Numbered from the stretch's first letter, positions 53,351 to 62,898 are shown. The stretch: DNA of 64,000 nt from Ascarosepion bandense (GCA_037127315.1 JBBBDQ010001287.1:3801001-3865000); one strand, 5' to 3'. Notes: a model not told the origin generated them from the sequence alone. A program made the numbers and translations.

Positions 53351-53379
53351 AGTCCTATCTATCTATCTATCTATCTATC

Positions 53380-53415
<36 letters not shown>

Positions 53416-53418
53416 AGT

Positions 53419-53502
<84 letters not shown>

Positions 53503-53541
53503 AGTCCTATCTATCTATCTATCTATCTATCTATGTCAGTC

Positions 53542-53577
<36 letters not shown>

Positions 53578-53581
53578 GTAT

Positions 53582-53626
<45 letters not shown>

Positions 53627-53630
53627 TCTC

Positions 53631-53669
<39 letters not shown>

Positions 53670-53742
53670 ACGATCTATGCCAGTACTTTCAATCTATCTG
53701 TCTATCTATCTCTTTACTCTATATCTATTATATACTTTTCTT
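53183..53742. repeat. Compound (TATC)n-(TA)n array with superunits
   Basis: Blocks of (TATC)n, a CTCGA or TGTATCAA joint, (TA)n and ATGTCAGTCC or ATGTCTCTCC repeat about six times. The whole array translates as Ile/Tyr/Ser and must not be read as protein. Confidence 0.95.
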
Positions 53743-53898
53743 TTTTTTTTATAATCGTGGTCACCCCAAGCAGGGCATTTTACTGCCACTGTTGTGCAGG
53801 GTGTGACATAGGAGGTAATATATGAGAAAGAGTGACAGGTTAGAGTGGGTGTCAGGAAGAGGGTAGGAAAAGGGTGAGAATACTGATGAGAGTGGGGT
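53743..53898 (-). mobile_element. LINE 3' end fragment (L10)
   Basis: Antisense terminus CACCCTGCACAACAGTGGCA, GCTTGGGGTGACCACGATTA and part of the UTR with CCACCCCACTCTCATCAG. It belongs to the same variant subfamily as 60090-60990. Confidence 0.75.
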
Positions 53899-53954
53899 GG
53901 ACGGAGAAGTTATTTATTACTCTGTTCATATGCATGTGTCTATCTTTTTACTCT

Positions 53955-53959
53955 TTTCA

Positions 53960-54006
<47 letters not shown>

Positions 54007-54065
54007 TTTATATACTTATGTATTATTCTGTTTATATGCAGCTGTCTATTTCATTTACTTTTTTA

Positions 54066-54110
<45 letters not shown>

Positions 54111-54174
54111 GAGTCTACTATCTATATACATACCGGGGCCAGTTAATATCTATCTATGTATTTCAGTTGGTTCG

Positions 54175-54237
<63 letters not shown>

Positions 54238-54260
54238 GTCACTCCTGTCTATCTATCTAA
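53955..54260. repeat. (TATC)n microsatellites, three blocks
   Basis: TATC blocks at about 53958-54008, 54067-54112 and 54175-54240, with short unique joints. Confidence 0.95.
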
Positions 54261-54261
54261 A

Positions 54262-54640
54262 TGGTGCAGTCTTGACTGTAGGCTGAATGAGCTGACACAT
54301 TCCCGTTAAGCTTGAAAGAAGAAACACTGTTTTCCCTAAACATATAACCTATATTTTCGAATTTAAAATTCGAATTTCATTCTGATTAATTAAATTAAAC
54401 ACAAACCGAAAATCTAAAAATTTCCCCCTGTATATTAAATCTTTAAATAAGAAGTTGTATTGTTTTCTACATTCAGATTTAAATCATTTTCTCAACAATG
54501 AGTCAACATTTCGTGTCGCAATGTAAATTAAATTAATTATAAATAAAAAACAAATTTAATTATAATTATATTAATCTCTACCGTATATGTTTAAAAAAAT
54601 AAATGCCGGAGAACTCATTTGGAATTCTTAAATTCTTAAA
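54262..54640. other. Unassigned AT-rich sequence
   Basis: Nothing recognised; AATTTAAAATTCGAATTT at 54360 is a short palindrome. Confidence 0.35.
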
Positions 54641-54642
54641 CT

Positions 54643-54748
54643 GTTGGTTTCTTCTCCTGGATATTCTCTTTTCCAATGTTTTCACTTCTACGTATCCCCC
54701 TGCGCTTCAGTGGCGTGACTGACTTGCTCGGGGTGATATGATTAATAT
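54643..54748 (+). mobile_element. S3/LINE 3' tail fragment
   Basis: CTCTTTTCCAATGTTTTCAC, GTATCCCCCTGCGCTTCAGT and GCTCGGGGTGATATGATT, ending in (TA)n instead of A. Confidence 0.65.
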
Positions 54749-54763
54749 ATATATATATATATA

Positions 54764-54884
54764 TCCAGAGGTAGAATCGCCAACTGACGCCAATTCGGTC
54801 GGGTTTCAATCCTGGGTAAAAGCAATCGGATGTCTAACCGTACTGATAAACTGTGATACAGCGAAACAAATCTGCCAGCGGATG

Positions 54885-54919
<35 letters not shown>
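54764..54919 (+). mobile_element. tRNA-SINE with 3' hammerhead, family 2 (S2-4)
   Basis: It starts within the A box (AGAGGTAGAATCGCC), has B box GGTTTCAATCC and a hammerhead region at 54838-54886 with CUGAUAA (G8 lost), intact GAAA and decayed stem III. The (TA)n tail runs directly into the 5S-like sequence at 54921. Confidence 0.75.
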
Positions 54920-54920
<1 letters not shown>

Positions 54921-54921
<1 letters not shown>

Positions 54922-55030
54922 CTTACGGTCATATCACGTTGAATATACCGGTTCTCGCTCGATCACCGAAGTTGAGCCTGGTCAGTACTTAGATTGGTGA
55001 CCACTTCGGAATACCAGGTGCTGTAAGCGT
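54921..55030 (+). pseudogene. 5S rRNA pseudogene or 5S-derived SINE head
   Basis: A 110-bp match to metazoan 5S rRNA over its whole length: GCTTACGGTCATATCACGTT at the start, ACCGGTTCTCG, GATCACCGAAGTTGAGC, TGGTCAGTACTTAGATTGG, TGACC and ACCAGGTGCTGTAAGC at the end. About 10 nt after GAAGTTGAGC are deleted, inside the internal promoter (A box). The terminal stem (GCTTACGG with CTGTAAGC) is partly retained. It is too altered to be functional rRNA. Confidence 0.8.
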
Positions 55031-55038
55031 TATTGACG

Positions 55039-55200
55039 GATGTGCGTTGTGGTGCAGTGGATGTCGGCTCGGATGGTGAAACCGCTGAGCCGAGTTCCAA
55101 TCCCAGTCGAACACTTTGCATACAGTTACGCACTGGTACCCTTGGGAAAGCTATTACTCCGTCCCTTCCCTCCAGTTATGGGTTAAATAACTGAGGTCTG
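55039..55200 (+). mobile_element. tRNA-derived SINE, family 1, 3' truncated (S1-7)
   Basis: Head GTGCGTTGTGGTGCAGTGGA, B box GAGTTCCAATCCC, body to CCAGTTATGGGTTAAATAA. It begins 9 bp after the 5S-like segment in the same orientation. Confidence 0.8.
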
Positions 55201-55366
55201 ATGTTCATGCGATCTGTGGCAGACGTCTGCACCGATTGTTTGTTATCAGCATTTCCAAAAAGTGTGGATGGTGCTACACAAGCTTTCACCACTTTAAACA
55301 ACTCTTTGTGTGGTTGCCTAACTGTGCTAGACGCTCATACGTCGGAATCGACGGGAGAGTCCATAA

Positions 55367-55368
55367 TA

Positions 55369-55399
<31 letters not shown>
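55367..55399. repeat. (TA)n microsatellite
   Basis: About 15 TA units. Confidence 0.9.
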
Positions 55400-55400
<1 letters not shown>

Positions 55401-55644
55401 AGCAAATTGTGATACAAGATAAAAAGACGACAAAATTGATGACAACGAAGAAAATTTATCGTTATGCTTATTATCTATTTGTATTATCGTGTTCTTCGGT
55501 CGAATTATAATTTGCGTCCTTTTTATTGAAGAAACAACCAACACCAAGACCAGCATTCTTTAGACAGCGAAGTCTCTCATAGGTACAAGACAGTAGTAAT
55601 TATCCATTTATCCACCGTGCCTTTTATACTTCTTTCATTTGTAA

Positions 55645-55710
55645 ACGAGTAACTGCAAATCGTCTGAAGACACTACACGGTAGAAACCTACGTCGTGTAA
55701 AAACTCATTT
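55645..55710 (+). ncRNA. Penelope-type hammerhead motif
   Basis: CUGCAAAUCGU, CUGAAGA, stem-loop CACUACACGGUA with mismatches, GAAA, stem III ACC-UA-CGU with one mismatch, GUC and GUGUAAAAACUC. Core bases are intact; the stems are weakened. Confidence 0.45.
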
Positions 55711-55817
55711 ACAAATAAAAAATACTCAAAAGTTATACAATATAATTGTATTGAAGACTTTTTAATACAACTGTGCACTAGCCTAGATTAAATATGACCA
55801 AAAACAAAGTAATTAAA

Positions 55818-55864
<47 letters not shown>
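55711..55864 (+). repeat. Penelope-associated repeat plus (TA)n
   Basis: ACAAATAAAAAATACTCAAA, TACAATATAATTGTATTGAA and GACCAAAAACAAAGTAATTA as in R1, then about 21 TA units. Confidence 0.65.
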
Positions 55865-55869
<5 letters not shown>

Positions 55870-56024
55870 TTTGTGTATTAAGGCATCAATTTTCTTTTAA
55901 ACATGTTAGATTAAATAAATTGCAAACAATATGTTTGCTTATATTTAATAAAATCCGTTCATACTCGATTATAACGTGAAAATCATCCAAAATCATCGAA
56001 ATGGAATTTTTTTATTTTTTATTT

Positions 56025-57068
56025 TTTTTTTAATCATTTCACCCCGAGCAAGGCGGAAACGCCACTGATGTGCAGGGGGTAACATAAATGTAAAAAGATT
56101 AATTAGAAAAGAGTGAGGAGTACAAACTAGTTAGAAAGGAACAATAGAAAGCAGGTGCGATGACAGATACATAGGTGGAGAGAAAGGGAAGGTTATACAG
56201 GGGTGGGGAGAGAGCTAGAGTCCAGTGGTTAGTAGATGAGTATTGACTTTGCATTTAAATTTCTGGAAGTTGTAGCCGTCAGGAAAGCAAGAATACGGGA
56301 GCAAGTTCCACAGGCGGGAAGTGCGAGAGAAGAAGCTGCAGGAGTAGAATTGTCGTCTGCATTTGGCTAACCTGACTGTGAATGGGTGGGATCCAGTTGC
56401 CAGTCTGGTTGCACGAGTAAACACCTGTTGAGGAGGCATCAGTGACTTAAGCTCGTCCGAGCAGAAGCCATGAAAGTATTTATAGAACAGACAAAGGGAG
56501 GCCACATTTCGACGATGGGGAAGTGGTTGCATTCGAATCGCCAGATCAGTACCTATCACATTACAGACTCTCCTCTGGAGCTTGTCAAGAACACTGAGCA
56601 GAACGGCAGGGGCACCTGACCATAAATGGCAGCAGTAATCCATGCACGGACGGATGGTTGACTTGTATATAGGCAGGATGGATTCAGATGGAAAAAAACA
56701 TCCTGGATCGACATAGTGACCCAACCTTCTTAGCAGTAGATTTTGCTATGGATTCAATATAGTGGTTCCATTTGAGGTCTGAGGACAGGGTAAGTCCGAG
56801 GAGGCGTAGTGCAAAACTCTCAGGGAGAATCACTTGGTCCATGCTTATGGGAGGCAGGAGAGGTTGCCTGTAATGGTTGACAGACAACAGCTTGGTCTTA
56901 GATGAATTGAAGTTGACAATCCACTTCTTGCCCCAGTTCACCACAGAGTGTAGATCCCGCTCAAGGTCAGCAGCGAGATTATGTCTGTCCGCCACGACAG
57001 GTTTCTTACTGGAGCGGGAGTATATTGTAGTGTCATCTGCGTAGATTGTAATGTCATGGTATACACGT
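56025..57068 (-). mobile_element. APE-type LINE, RT end to 3' terminus (L11)
   Basis: Antisense, it begins with the RT catalytic motif TIYADDTTIYSR (about 57040-57006). It continues RHNLAADLERDLHSVVNWGK, KTKLLSVNHYRQPLLPPIS and RLLGLTLSSDLKWNHYIES to 56690. A frameshift in an A run (56692-56698) then moves it to the second frame: ILPIYKSTIRPCMDYCCHLW, RRVCNVIGTDLAIRMQPL, the DVASLCLFYKYF tail and end HLLTTGL at 56215. The UTR and terminus are complete. With L5 and L7 it forms the most recent subfamily here. Confidence 0.88.
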
Positions 57069-57255
57069 GTTAAAGCATGAAAAATCTGTTCTTATATATA
57101 TTCTTTTGTTTGGTGTGTATTGTCGTTTTTGAAATATCGTTTTATATCTAATGAACGCTAGCAATTTGTCAACCGTTGTATTTGAAGCAGGAAAAAATGT
57201 ACAGTAATTTTTAGCAAAACATTTTTCTAATTATATTTGTTACCATGACTCACAC

Positions 57256-57300
57256 TCCTGAAGATGACCTCGGAAAGAGGTTGAAAGTACTTGGGTACCT
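57256..57300 (+). other. Hammerhead-like stem-loop at Penelope 5' side
   Basis: CUGAAGA, U, a 6-bp stem II GACCUC-GGAAA-GAGGUU, then GAAA and GUAC-UUGG-GUAC. The order is right and stem II is strong, but the expected NUH is ACC and stem I is not seen. Confidence 0.4.
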
Positions 57301-58720
57301 TAAGAAATGAATGAAAGTAACATCTGTCAACGTTACAGCTAAACCCCGGATTCATACATTGAAAATATGAATAAGGAGGCTAAAATCATCACAGACAAAT
57401 TAAATTTAGGTAATAAAATACAGATATTAACTGGCAAACAAACTTTCCTTACAGTGAAAAACTACAAAGATGACTATACCAACAATCCTTTCATACAGAC
57501 TCATTAAGCCAACAAAAACAGAAGTGGGCAAAATAAGCCATCAAATATTAAAAAATATTTGCGACTTGTTTAGAACAGCCACCCAAGCAAACCAGTTGAA
57601 AAACACTAGTGGTTGTATTTCCTGTTTCCAAAAAATTAAATGCAAAGGTAAATACACATTCATCAAATACGACATAAAAAAAACTTTTACCCATCAATAT
57701 CTGGGAAAGGTTTACCGGAAGCATTTAATTTTGCTAAAATGTACATAAAAATACCATCAGAGCATATTGACATATGACATTGCCGAAAATCTATACTTCT
57801 CCACAAAGGTATAGCATGGATCAAGAAATCAAATAACGGAGCATTCGATGTACAACAAGGATCGTATGATGGAGCAGAAATCTCAGGTTTAATGGGAATA
57901 TTTTAATATTTTTAATATTTTAAACAACATTAACAAAATAATCCATATTGACAACCACGGATTATATAGAGATGACGGATTAATGATAGCACCAGACACC
58001 AAAAGAATAAATGATAAAATAAGAAAAGAGTTTTTCAAATTATTCAAAGAACTAGATTGTGATATTACAGTGGACACAAATAATGAAGTGGTACACTATT
58101 TAGACGTAGAACTTAATTTACAAACTGGAAATGTCTCGCCATACATGAACATAAACACTAAGTTATCATACATAAATACAAACTCCAACCATCCAAATAA
58201 TATAATTAAACACATTTGCAAAGGAATAGAACACAGACTATCTCATAATTCGTCAAACAAATGAATATTTAATGAAAAGAAAAATATATATGAGGATGTA
58301 CTAAGAAATTCTGGACATAAAAACATTTTACAAAATATTTCTCAACCAAACAGACAAATCAAAAACAACAATAGAAAACGAAACATTATCTGGTTCAACC
58401 CATCATTTAATTTAGAGGTAAAGACCAAAATAGGTCAAATATTTTTTAAACTTATAGATAGACACTTTCCAAAAGAAAAAGAATTAAACAAAATTTTCAA
58501 CAGAAACACAATCTAAGTTATAGTTGCACTAATAATTTAGATAGTTTCATAAAAAAACAAAAATGCCAAAAATTTAAATGGTATCTTACAAAACAAAACT
58601 ACTGACAAAGAAAGCAATTCCAGGGACGAAAATAAATGTCCACTTGAAGGTCTCTGCAACACAAAGGAAATAAGTTACAAGACAGAGATACATGACCCAG
58701 ATGACCAAAATAAAATATAT

Positions 58721-59170
58721 TTGGGCTCAACCAAAGACGCTTTTAAGACAAAGTGGTTCAATCACAGATCTACATTTAAAAGAGAAAAATTAAAAAACAA
58801 TACACAATTATCTAACCACGTCTGGAAATTGAAATCAAAATATGAAAAAGACCCAGACATAATGTGGAACACTGTAAAAACAGCCAAGCCTTACAACAGG
58901 GGACAAATATGTAGACTGTGCCAAGAAGAAAAATTAGAAATTATGATATTCCCAAATAAAGACGAACTGTTAAATGAAAGAACAGAAATTATGACTAAAT
59001 GCATCCACACTAAGAAATACTTCTTAGGTTCATACAACCATGGAGGAAAACGTCATAATCCATTTTCATATAAATATTGCGCGTTCATAAATTTCCTGCC
59101 ACGTGCATGTTCAAATAAAACAAAGTTACCGTCTTTAAAAAGAAAGGCAAATGGTAAAATCAGATATTAA
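58721..59170 (+). pseudogene. Penelope GIY-YIG endonuclease domain frame
   Basis: This is the longest open part of the element, 149 codons. It starts inside the GIY-YIG motif (YLGST precedes GSTKDAFK) and covers the catalytic Arg/His region KWFNHRSTF, Asn in LSNHVWKLK, ICRLCQEEK, and NERTEIMTK near residue 90. It then extends through a basic tail to TAA at 59168-59170. In an active element it would nick target DNA for RT priming. The upstream RT is in other frames. Confidence 0.8.
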
Positions 59171-59222
59171 AAATCGCCTGAAGACACCACTCATGGTAGA
59201 AACCTGGGTAGCGAAATCACTC
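59161..59222 (+). ncRNA. Hammerhead motif at Penelope 3' end
   Basis: It begins inside the last codons of the endonuclease frame: AUCGC at the stem I base, CUGAAGA, stem II ACCA-CUCA-UGGU (C-A mismatch at its base), GAAA, stem III ACC-UG-GGU, A (GUA) and GCGA. UCGC/GCGA pairs fully; the outer stem I part is decayed. Hammerheads are an established feature of Penelope-like terminal regions. Confidence 0.65.
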
Positions 59223-59236
59223 CTTTAAAAATAGAA

Positions 59237-59237
<1 letters not shown>

Positions 59238-59287
<50 letters not shown>

Positions 59288-59288
59288 A
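59238..59288. repeat. (TATC)n microsatellite
   Basis: About 12 TATC units between the Penelope 3' end and the next element. Confidence 0.95.
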
Positions 59289-60020
59289 TTTCACTTTAAC
59301 AAGCTTCTTCAGAGATTCATTAAAGATGAATTATTTAAAAATCTAAGAGACAGTATGTTTCATTGGTCGGATATGTCACGTGTGATAAAGCAGATTATTT
59401 ATAAAAAATACTTTTTTTTATACAGCATTTTCACTAGGATTTTAAACGGAAATATATTTCGTTTTTACGTTATTTAGAATAGAAAATCGTTCCGTCACTT
59501 GAGATGTGTATACCTTATTTCACATATAAACTTTATCGACTCATAAACGCACATATTCACACATGATTTCTCTCAACACATTCATTCATAACTGATTCTC
59601 TCATTTTATTTTTAAAAAATCGTTTCATCATTTCAAACGGCTGTACAATACTTGATAAGCTATTTTGAACGGAAAAGTATTTCGTCACTGCCATTCAGAC
59701 ATACTAACGTTACCGACATGTATACAAACGTAATTCATCTATAGTCTAAATACGCTTAACGCACAATAATTTCACTTACATATACTTATATTCATAATAA
59801 ACATTTAATGTTTTTATTAGGCGTTGATACACACACTTAAACAGACACAAGTTTTTTTCTTCTACACTTAATATTCATCCATTGCTTTTACACACGTGAC
59901 ACGTATCTGACCAATGAAACTAAACCTCAATCAACACATTCTCTGTTGGATTTTTAAATCATTCGTCTTTAATGAATCCTTGAAAAAGTTTTGTAAAAGT
60001 GAAACATTAGATTAAAGACA
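59289..60020. mobile_element. Long-TIR element with hammerhead-like ends
   Basis: Inverted arms of about 110-120 bp: left TTTCACTTTAACAAGCTTCT, GATTCATTAAAGATGAATTA, TTTCATTGGTCGGATATG, CACGTGTG; right is the reverse complement with scattered changes. Read outward, each arm has CUGAAGA or CUUGAAA, a GCUU/AAGU stem and GAAA. The centre holds three related segments with CGTTCCGTCACTTGAGATGT-like sequence and no coding frame. Confidence 0.6.
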
Positions 60021-60089
60021 CTTTTTTCCTAATTGTTCTTTTCTTATTCCATTCATCTTGACTGATTCCGATCCACATATTCAACTGAT

Positions 60090-60990
60090 ATTTTTTTTAT
60101 AATCGTGTCGCTCCAAGCAAAGCATTTTACTGCCACTTTTGTGCAGGGGGGTTACACAGAACGAATGTCATGAGGAGTGAGAAGTTGCAGGGGGTGTCAG
60201 GAATAGAGTAGGAAAGGGAAGAGATTACTGATGAGAGTGGGGTGGACGAGGAGGAATATTATGAGGAGTGAGAGGTTGCAGGGGGTGTCAGGAAGAGAGT
60301 AGGAGAGGGAAGAGCGTACTGATGATAGTGGGGTGGACGAAGAAAAAGCATGAGAGAGAGGATGTAAGTTAGTGAGACAGGAGATGACTATTGACTTTAC
60401 ATTTAAATTCTTGGAGATTGTAACTGTCAGAAAAGCAAGTATGCGGAAGAGAATTCCACAGAGGGGAAGTGCGAGAAAAGAAGCTGGTGGAGTAGAATTT
60501 GCGTTTACAATTTATTGGTTTCACAGTAAAAGGCTGGGACCTAGTTGCTAATCTTAGGGCTCAATGAAATTCGTATATAGGGGCCAGCTGAAAGCTAAGT
60601 TCATCAGAGCAGAAGCCGTGAAAGGACTTGTAGAAGAGACACAGGAAGCCACACTGAGTCGGTGAAAAAGCGACTGTATCCTAGCTACCAAGTCGAGATC
60701 TATCAGCAATATTCAATGCACGGGCGGATTGTAGACTTATATATGTGCAGGATTGTTTGGGACGGGAAAAACTTTCTGGACCTACACATAGAACCGACTT
60801 TCTTAGCAGCGGATTTAGCTATGGATTCGATATAGTTATTCCACTTAAGGTCTGGTGTGAGAGTTAACCCGAGAAGGAACAGAGTTTCGCTTTCAAGGAG
60901 AGAAGCCTGATCCATGTTCATGGGCGGGAGGAACGATTGTCTGTGGTGGTTATTAAATAGCAGCTTCGTTTTGGATGCGTTAACTTAGAA
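60090..60990 (-). mobile_element. APE-type LINE, variant subfamily (L12)
   Basis: The antisense frame 60921-60703 gives MDQASLLESETLFLLGLTLT, NNYIESIAKSAAKKVGSMCR and STIRPCIEYC; decayed frames then cover the C-terminal tail. The 3' terminus differs from the main family (GTAACCCCCCTGCACAAAAG, GCTTGGAGCGACACG) and matches 53743-53898. Its UTR contains a duplicated AGAGGTTGCAGGGGGTGTCA-like segment (two copies about 87 bp apart). Confidence 0.8.
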
Positions 60991-61094
60991 ATGTTATTTA
61001 TATTTAACTATTCAACTTCATAATTTTTATTCTGTTAAAGCAACCTGCCTTAAATTTCTAGAGAGTACGTCCTATTAGCTTCTCACCTCTATTT

Positions 61095-61353
61095 ACACAT
61101 CGTTCATCCAGTTCAATACCTTGCATTCACATACGCGGAAATTTCTTTTGCGAAAAGTATTAATTCGTCGTTTCCCTCCACTTATGGGTTAAATAACAGG
61201 ACAGATTGAGTTCTAACGCCTTGACTGACAACCAGTCTACCGCAGAAAGCAATAAAAACCGACTGTGTGATAATCTTCCGCCCAATCAGTCATGTCACTT
61301 TCGAGACATGATCGTCCAAGCATATATCATGTATGGCACTTAACTGACTGAAT
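61095..61353 (+). mobile_element. tRNA-derived SINE, family 1, 5' truncated (S1-8)
   Basis: Body from CCTTGCATTCACATACGCGG through ACTTATGGGTTAAATAACAG to the tail hairpin CATGTCAC-TTTC-GAGACATG and ACTTAACTGACTG. The tRNA head is missing. Confidence 0.8.
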
Positions 61354-61369
61354 CTCATTCACTAATGAA

Positions 61370-61574
61370 TTTGAACACTTCCGGCTACTGGCGTGTATTT
61401 ACATTGTGCATATAAAACGTTAAAATCTGCCTCCCTCCACCGAGAGCACATAAATAAGAGGTAGAATCGCCGACTGATGTCAATTCGGTCGGATTTCATT
61501 GCTGGCTAGAAGAAATCGGATGTCTAACCGTACTGATGAGCTGTGATAAAAGCGAAACTGGACTGTCTGTGAAC

Positions 61575-61616
<42 letters not shown>
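61370..61616 (+). mobile_element. tRNA-SINE with 3' hammerhead, family 2 (S2-5)
   Basis: Left flank GAACACTTCCGGCTACTGGC, CGTGTATTTACATTGTGC and AAAATCTGCCTCCC, decayed A box AAGAGGTAGAATCGCC, B box GGATTTCATTGC and an intact hammerhead core at 61528-61573. It ends GAACGAC followed by about 19 TA units. With S2-1 it shows that family members extend well upstream of the tRNA-like part. Confidence 0.75.
61528..61573 (+). ncRNA. SINE-borne hammerhead ribozyme, intact core
   Basis: CCGUA, CUGAUGA (61533-61539), stem II GCU/AGC with an 8-nt loop, GAAA (61554-61557), stem III with AC/GU at the base and an internal mismatch, GUC ending at 61567, UGUG. Core and cleavage triplet are canonical; stems I and III are weaker than in the family consensus. 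Confidence 0.65.
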
Positions 61617-61617
<1 letters not shown>

Positions 61618-61621
<4 letters not shown>

Positions 61622-62031
61622 CGATAATTTATCAATCGCATTATATATATGTAGTGCGATTGATAAATTGTCGTTTTAATTAGGCAGAAATTGATATAAC
61701 ACGAACCCTCATTTTAACAGATATATTTACCCAAAAGACACAAACTATCTTCAAACGCACAAAAGTAAGTTTATTCAGTAGAATCCCATTGGTTTCATCC
61801 ACTGCTTCTAGACGACTTCGGAATCTCCTGCATCTCTTCTGGACGGTCTCCTTATTTATGTTATCCCTGCTGTTTCCAACTTTCTTGCGGAGTGAAATTG
61901 CGTCATGGTTCCTCTTTTTCTCAGAGACGGTGCCCAACTGAGCCTACTACACTGTAAAGTCGACAGAATAAAAAGCAAATAATTCGCATGCACAAAATTA
62001 AAAATATAATATGGTGACAATTTGCCCACCT

Positions 62032-62033
<2 letters not shown>
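61618..62033 (-). mobile_element. maD-type mariner transposase C-terminus
   Basis: The antisense frame around 61860-61780 encodes NKETVQKRCRRFRSRLEAVD then ETNGILLNKL, the C-terminal end of maD-group transposases. Flanking ends TAGTGCGATTGATAAATTGT (61651) and GGTGACAATTTGCCCACC (62014) are consistent with terminal repeats, so this is an internally deleted element. An inverted copy of the left end at 61618-61645 makes a local palindrome. Confidence 0.65.

Positions 62034-62073
<40 letters not shown>
62034..62073. repeat. (TA)n microsatellite
   Basis: About 19 TA units abutting the transposon end. Confidence 0.95.
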
Positions 62074-62077
<4 letters not shown>

Positions 62078-62079
62078 CT

Positions 62080-62740
62080 GGGGGGTCCGTTCCAAAACAC
62101 GTGCCTCCTACTGACCAATTACCGAAAGTCTGTTAAAGAGACATCTGTTAGGTTTACATGCTTAGAGCGCTTCAAACCTTCTGTCACCCCGGTCTTTCCA
62201 CACTGCCACCTCTCACCCGGCGGCTGACCGCTAACTCAAACACTTGACCATGTTATCTGACGTCGATTACTCTATCCACCAACACCTCCAAAGCAATTAC
62301 CGTATTTTTTGACCACTTCTATCTCCCTAAACACAGATGACCTTCAGGGAATGGGCGGGGAGATGAAGTAGAGAAAGAGAGACGTGGAGAACCCCACAAG
62401 GTGGTTTCATAAAAATGGCAGTAATAATATTAAAAAAAAGTTGGAATGGGGAATTTTAAAAAGAAAATCATTTAAAAAAAAAATTTTTGATATTGATGTC
62501 CAGATATGTGTCCTTCTTGATTAGTAGATGAACTCAGTTTATATATTTTTAGCGATTTTGTTTATTTGAGGTGTGTGAGTCGACGAGTGTTTGTGTTGAT
62601 TTAAGATTTCTGCTTTTTTTTTTTTTCCTTTTCTTTTTCTCGTTTGGCTAGGGACAACCTCAGGCCAGAAACAGTACACAACAGACAGTAAAATGGACAT
62701 GGGGAATTTACTGATCATCTAATGGTCAAGGTGTCAGCAT
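62080..62740. other. Unassigned sequence
   Basis: Less AT-rich at 62100-62400. No convincing frame or known family is seen. Confidence 0.3.
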
Positions 62741-62744
62741 TCGT

Positions 62745-62746
62745 AT

Positions 62747-62791
<45 letters not shown>

Positions 62792-62863
62792 GTGAATCTG
62801 TTCATTATCTATCTATCTATCTATCTATCTGTCTGTCTGTCTGTCTATCTGTCTGTCTATCTA

Positions 62864-62898
<35 letters not shown>

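Larger units (their letters stand above)
57240..59235 (+). mobile_element. Penelope-like element, longest copy
   Basis: The frame starts at about 57367 (MNKEAKIITDKLNLGNKI) and, over several shifts, gives RT blocks (NPSYRLIKPTKTE-like, FIKYDIKKTF with the first catalytic region, an AWIKKSNNGAFDVQQGSYDG-like block), the catalytic LYRDDGLMIAP at 57961-57993 and the thumb (ELDCDITVDTNNEVVHYLDV). A linker follows, then the GIY-YIG endonuclease (IYLGSTKDAFKTKWFNHRST...NHVWKLKSKYEKD) with a CRLCQEEK zinc-like segment. YRDDG in RT plus GIY-YIG defines the family. Stops and shifts near 57610, 57800 and 58265 make it inactive. A hammerhead overlaps the stop codon at the 3' end. Confidence 0.88.

Noticed and set aside
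53055..53825. Open frame of 256 codons
   Set aside because: It is almost entirely translated (TATC)n and (TA)n repeats running into a LINE tail.
54921..55030. Functional 5S rRNA gene
   Set aside because: About 10 nt of the internal promoter region are deleted and many positions differ; it sits between SINEs.
57240..57366. Complete hammerhead at the Penelope 5' side
   Set aside because: Core and stem II are good, but the cleavage triplet would be ACC and stem I does not pair; listed only as hammerhead-like.
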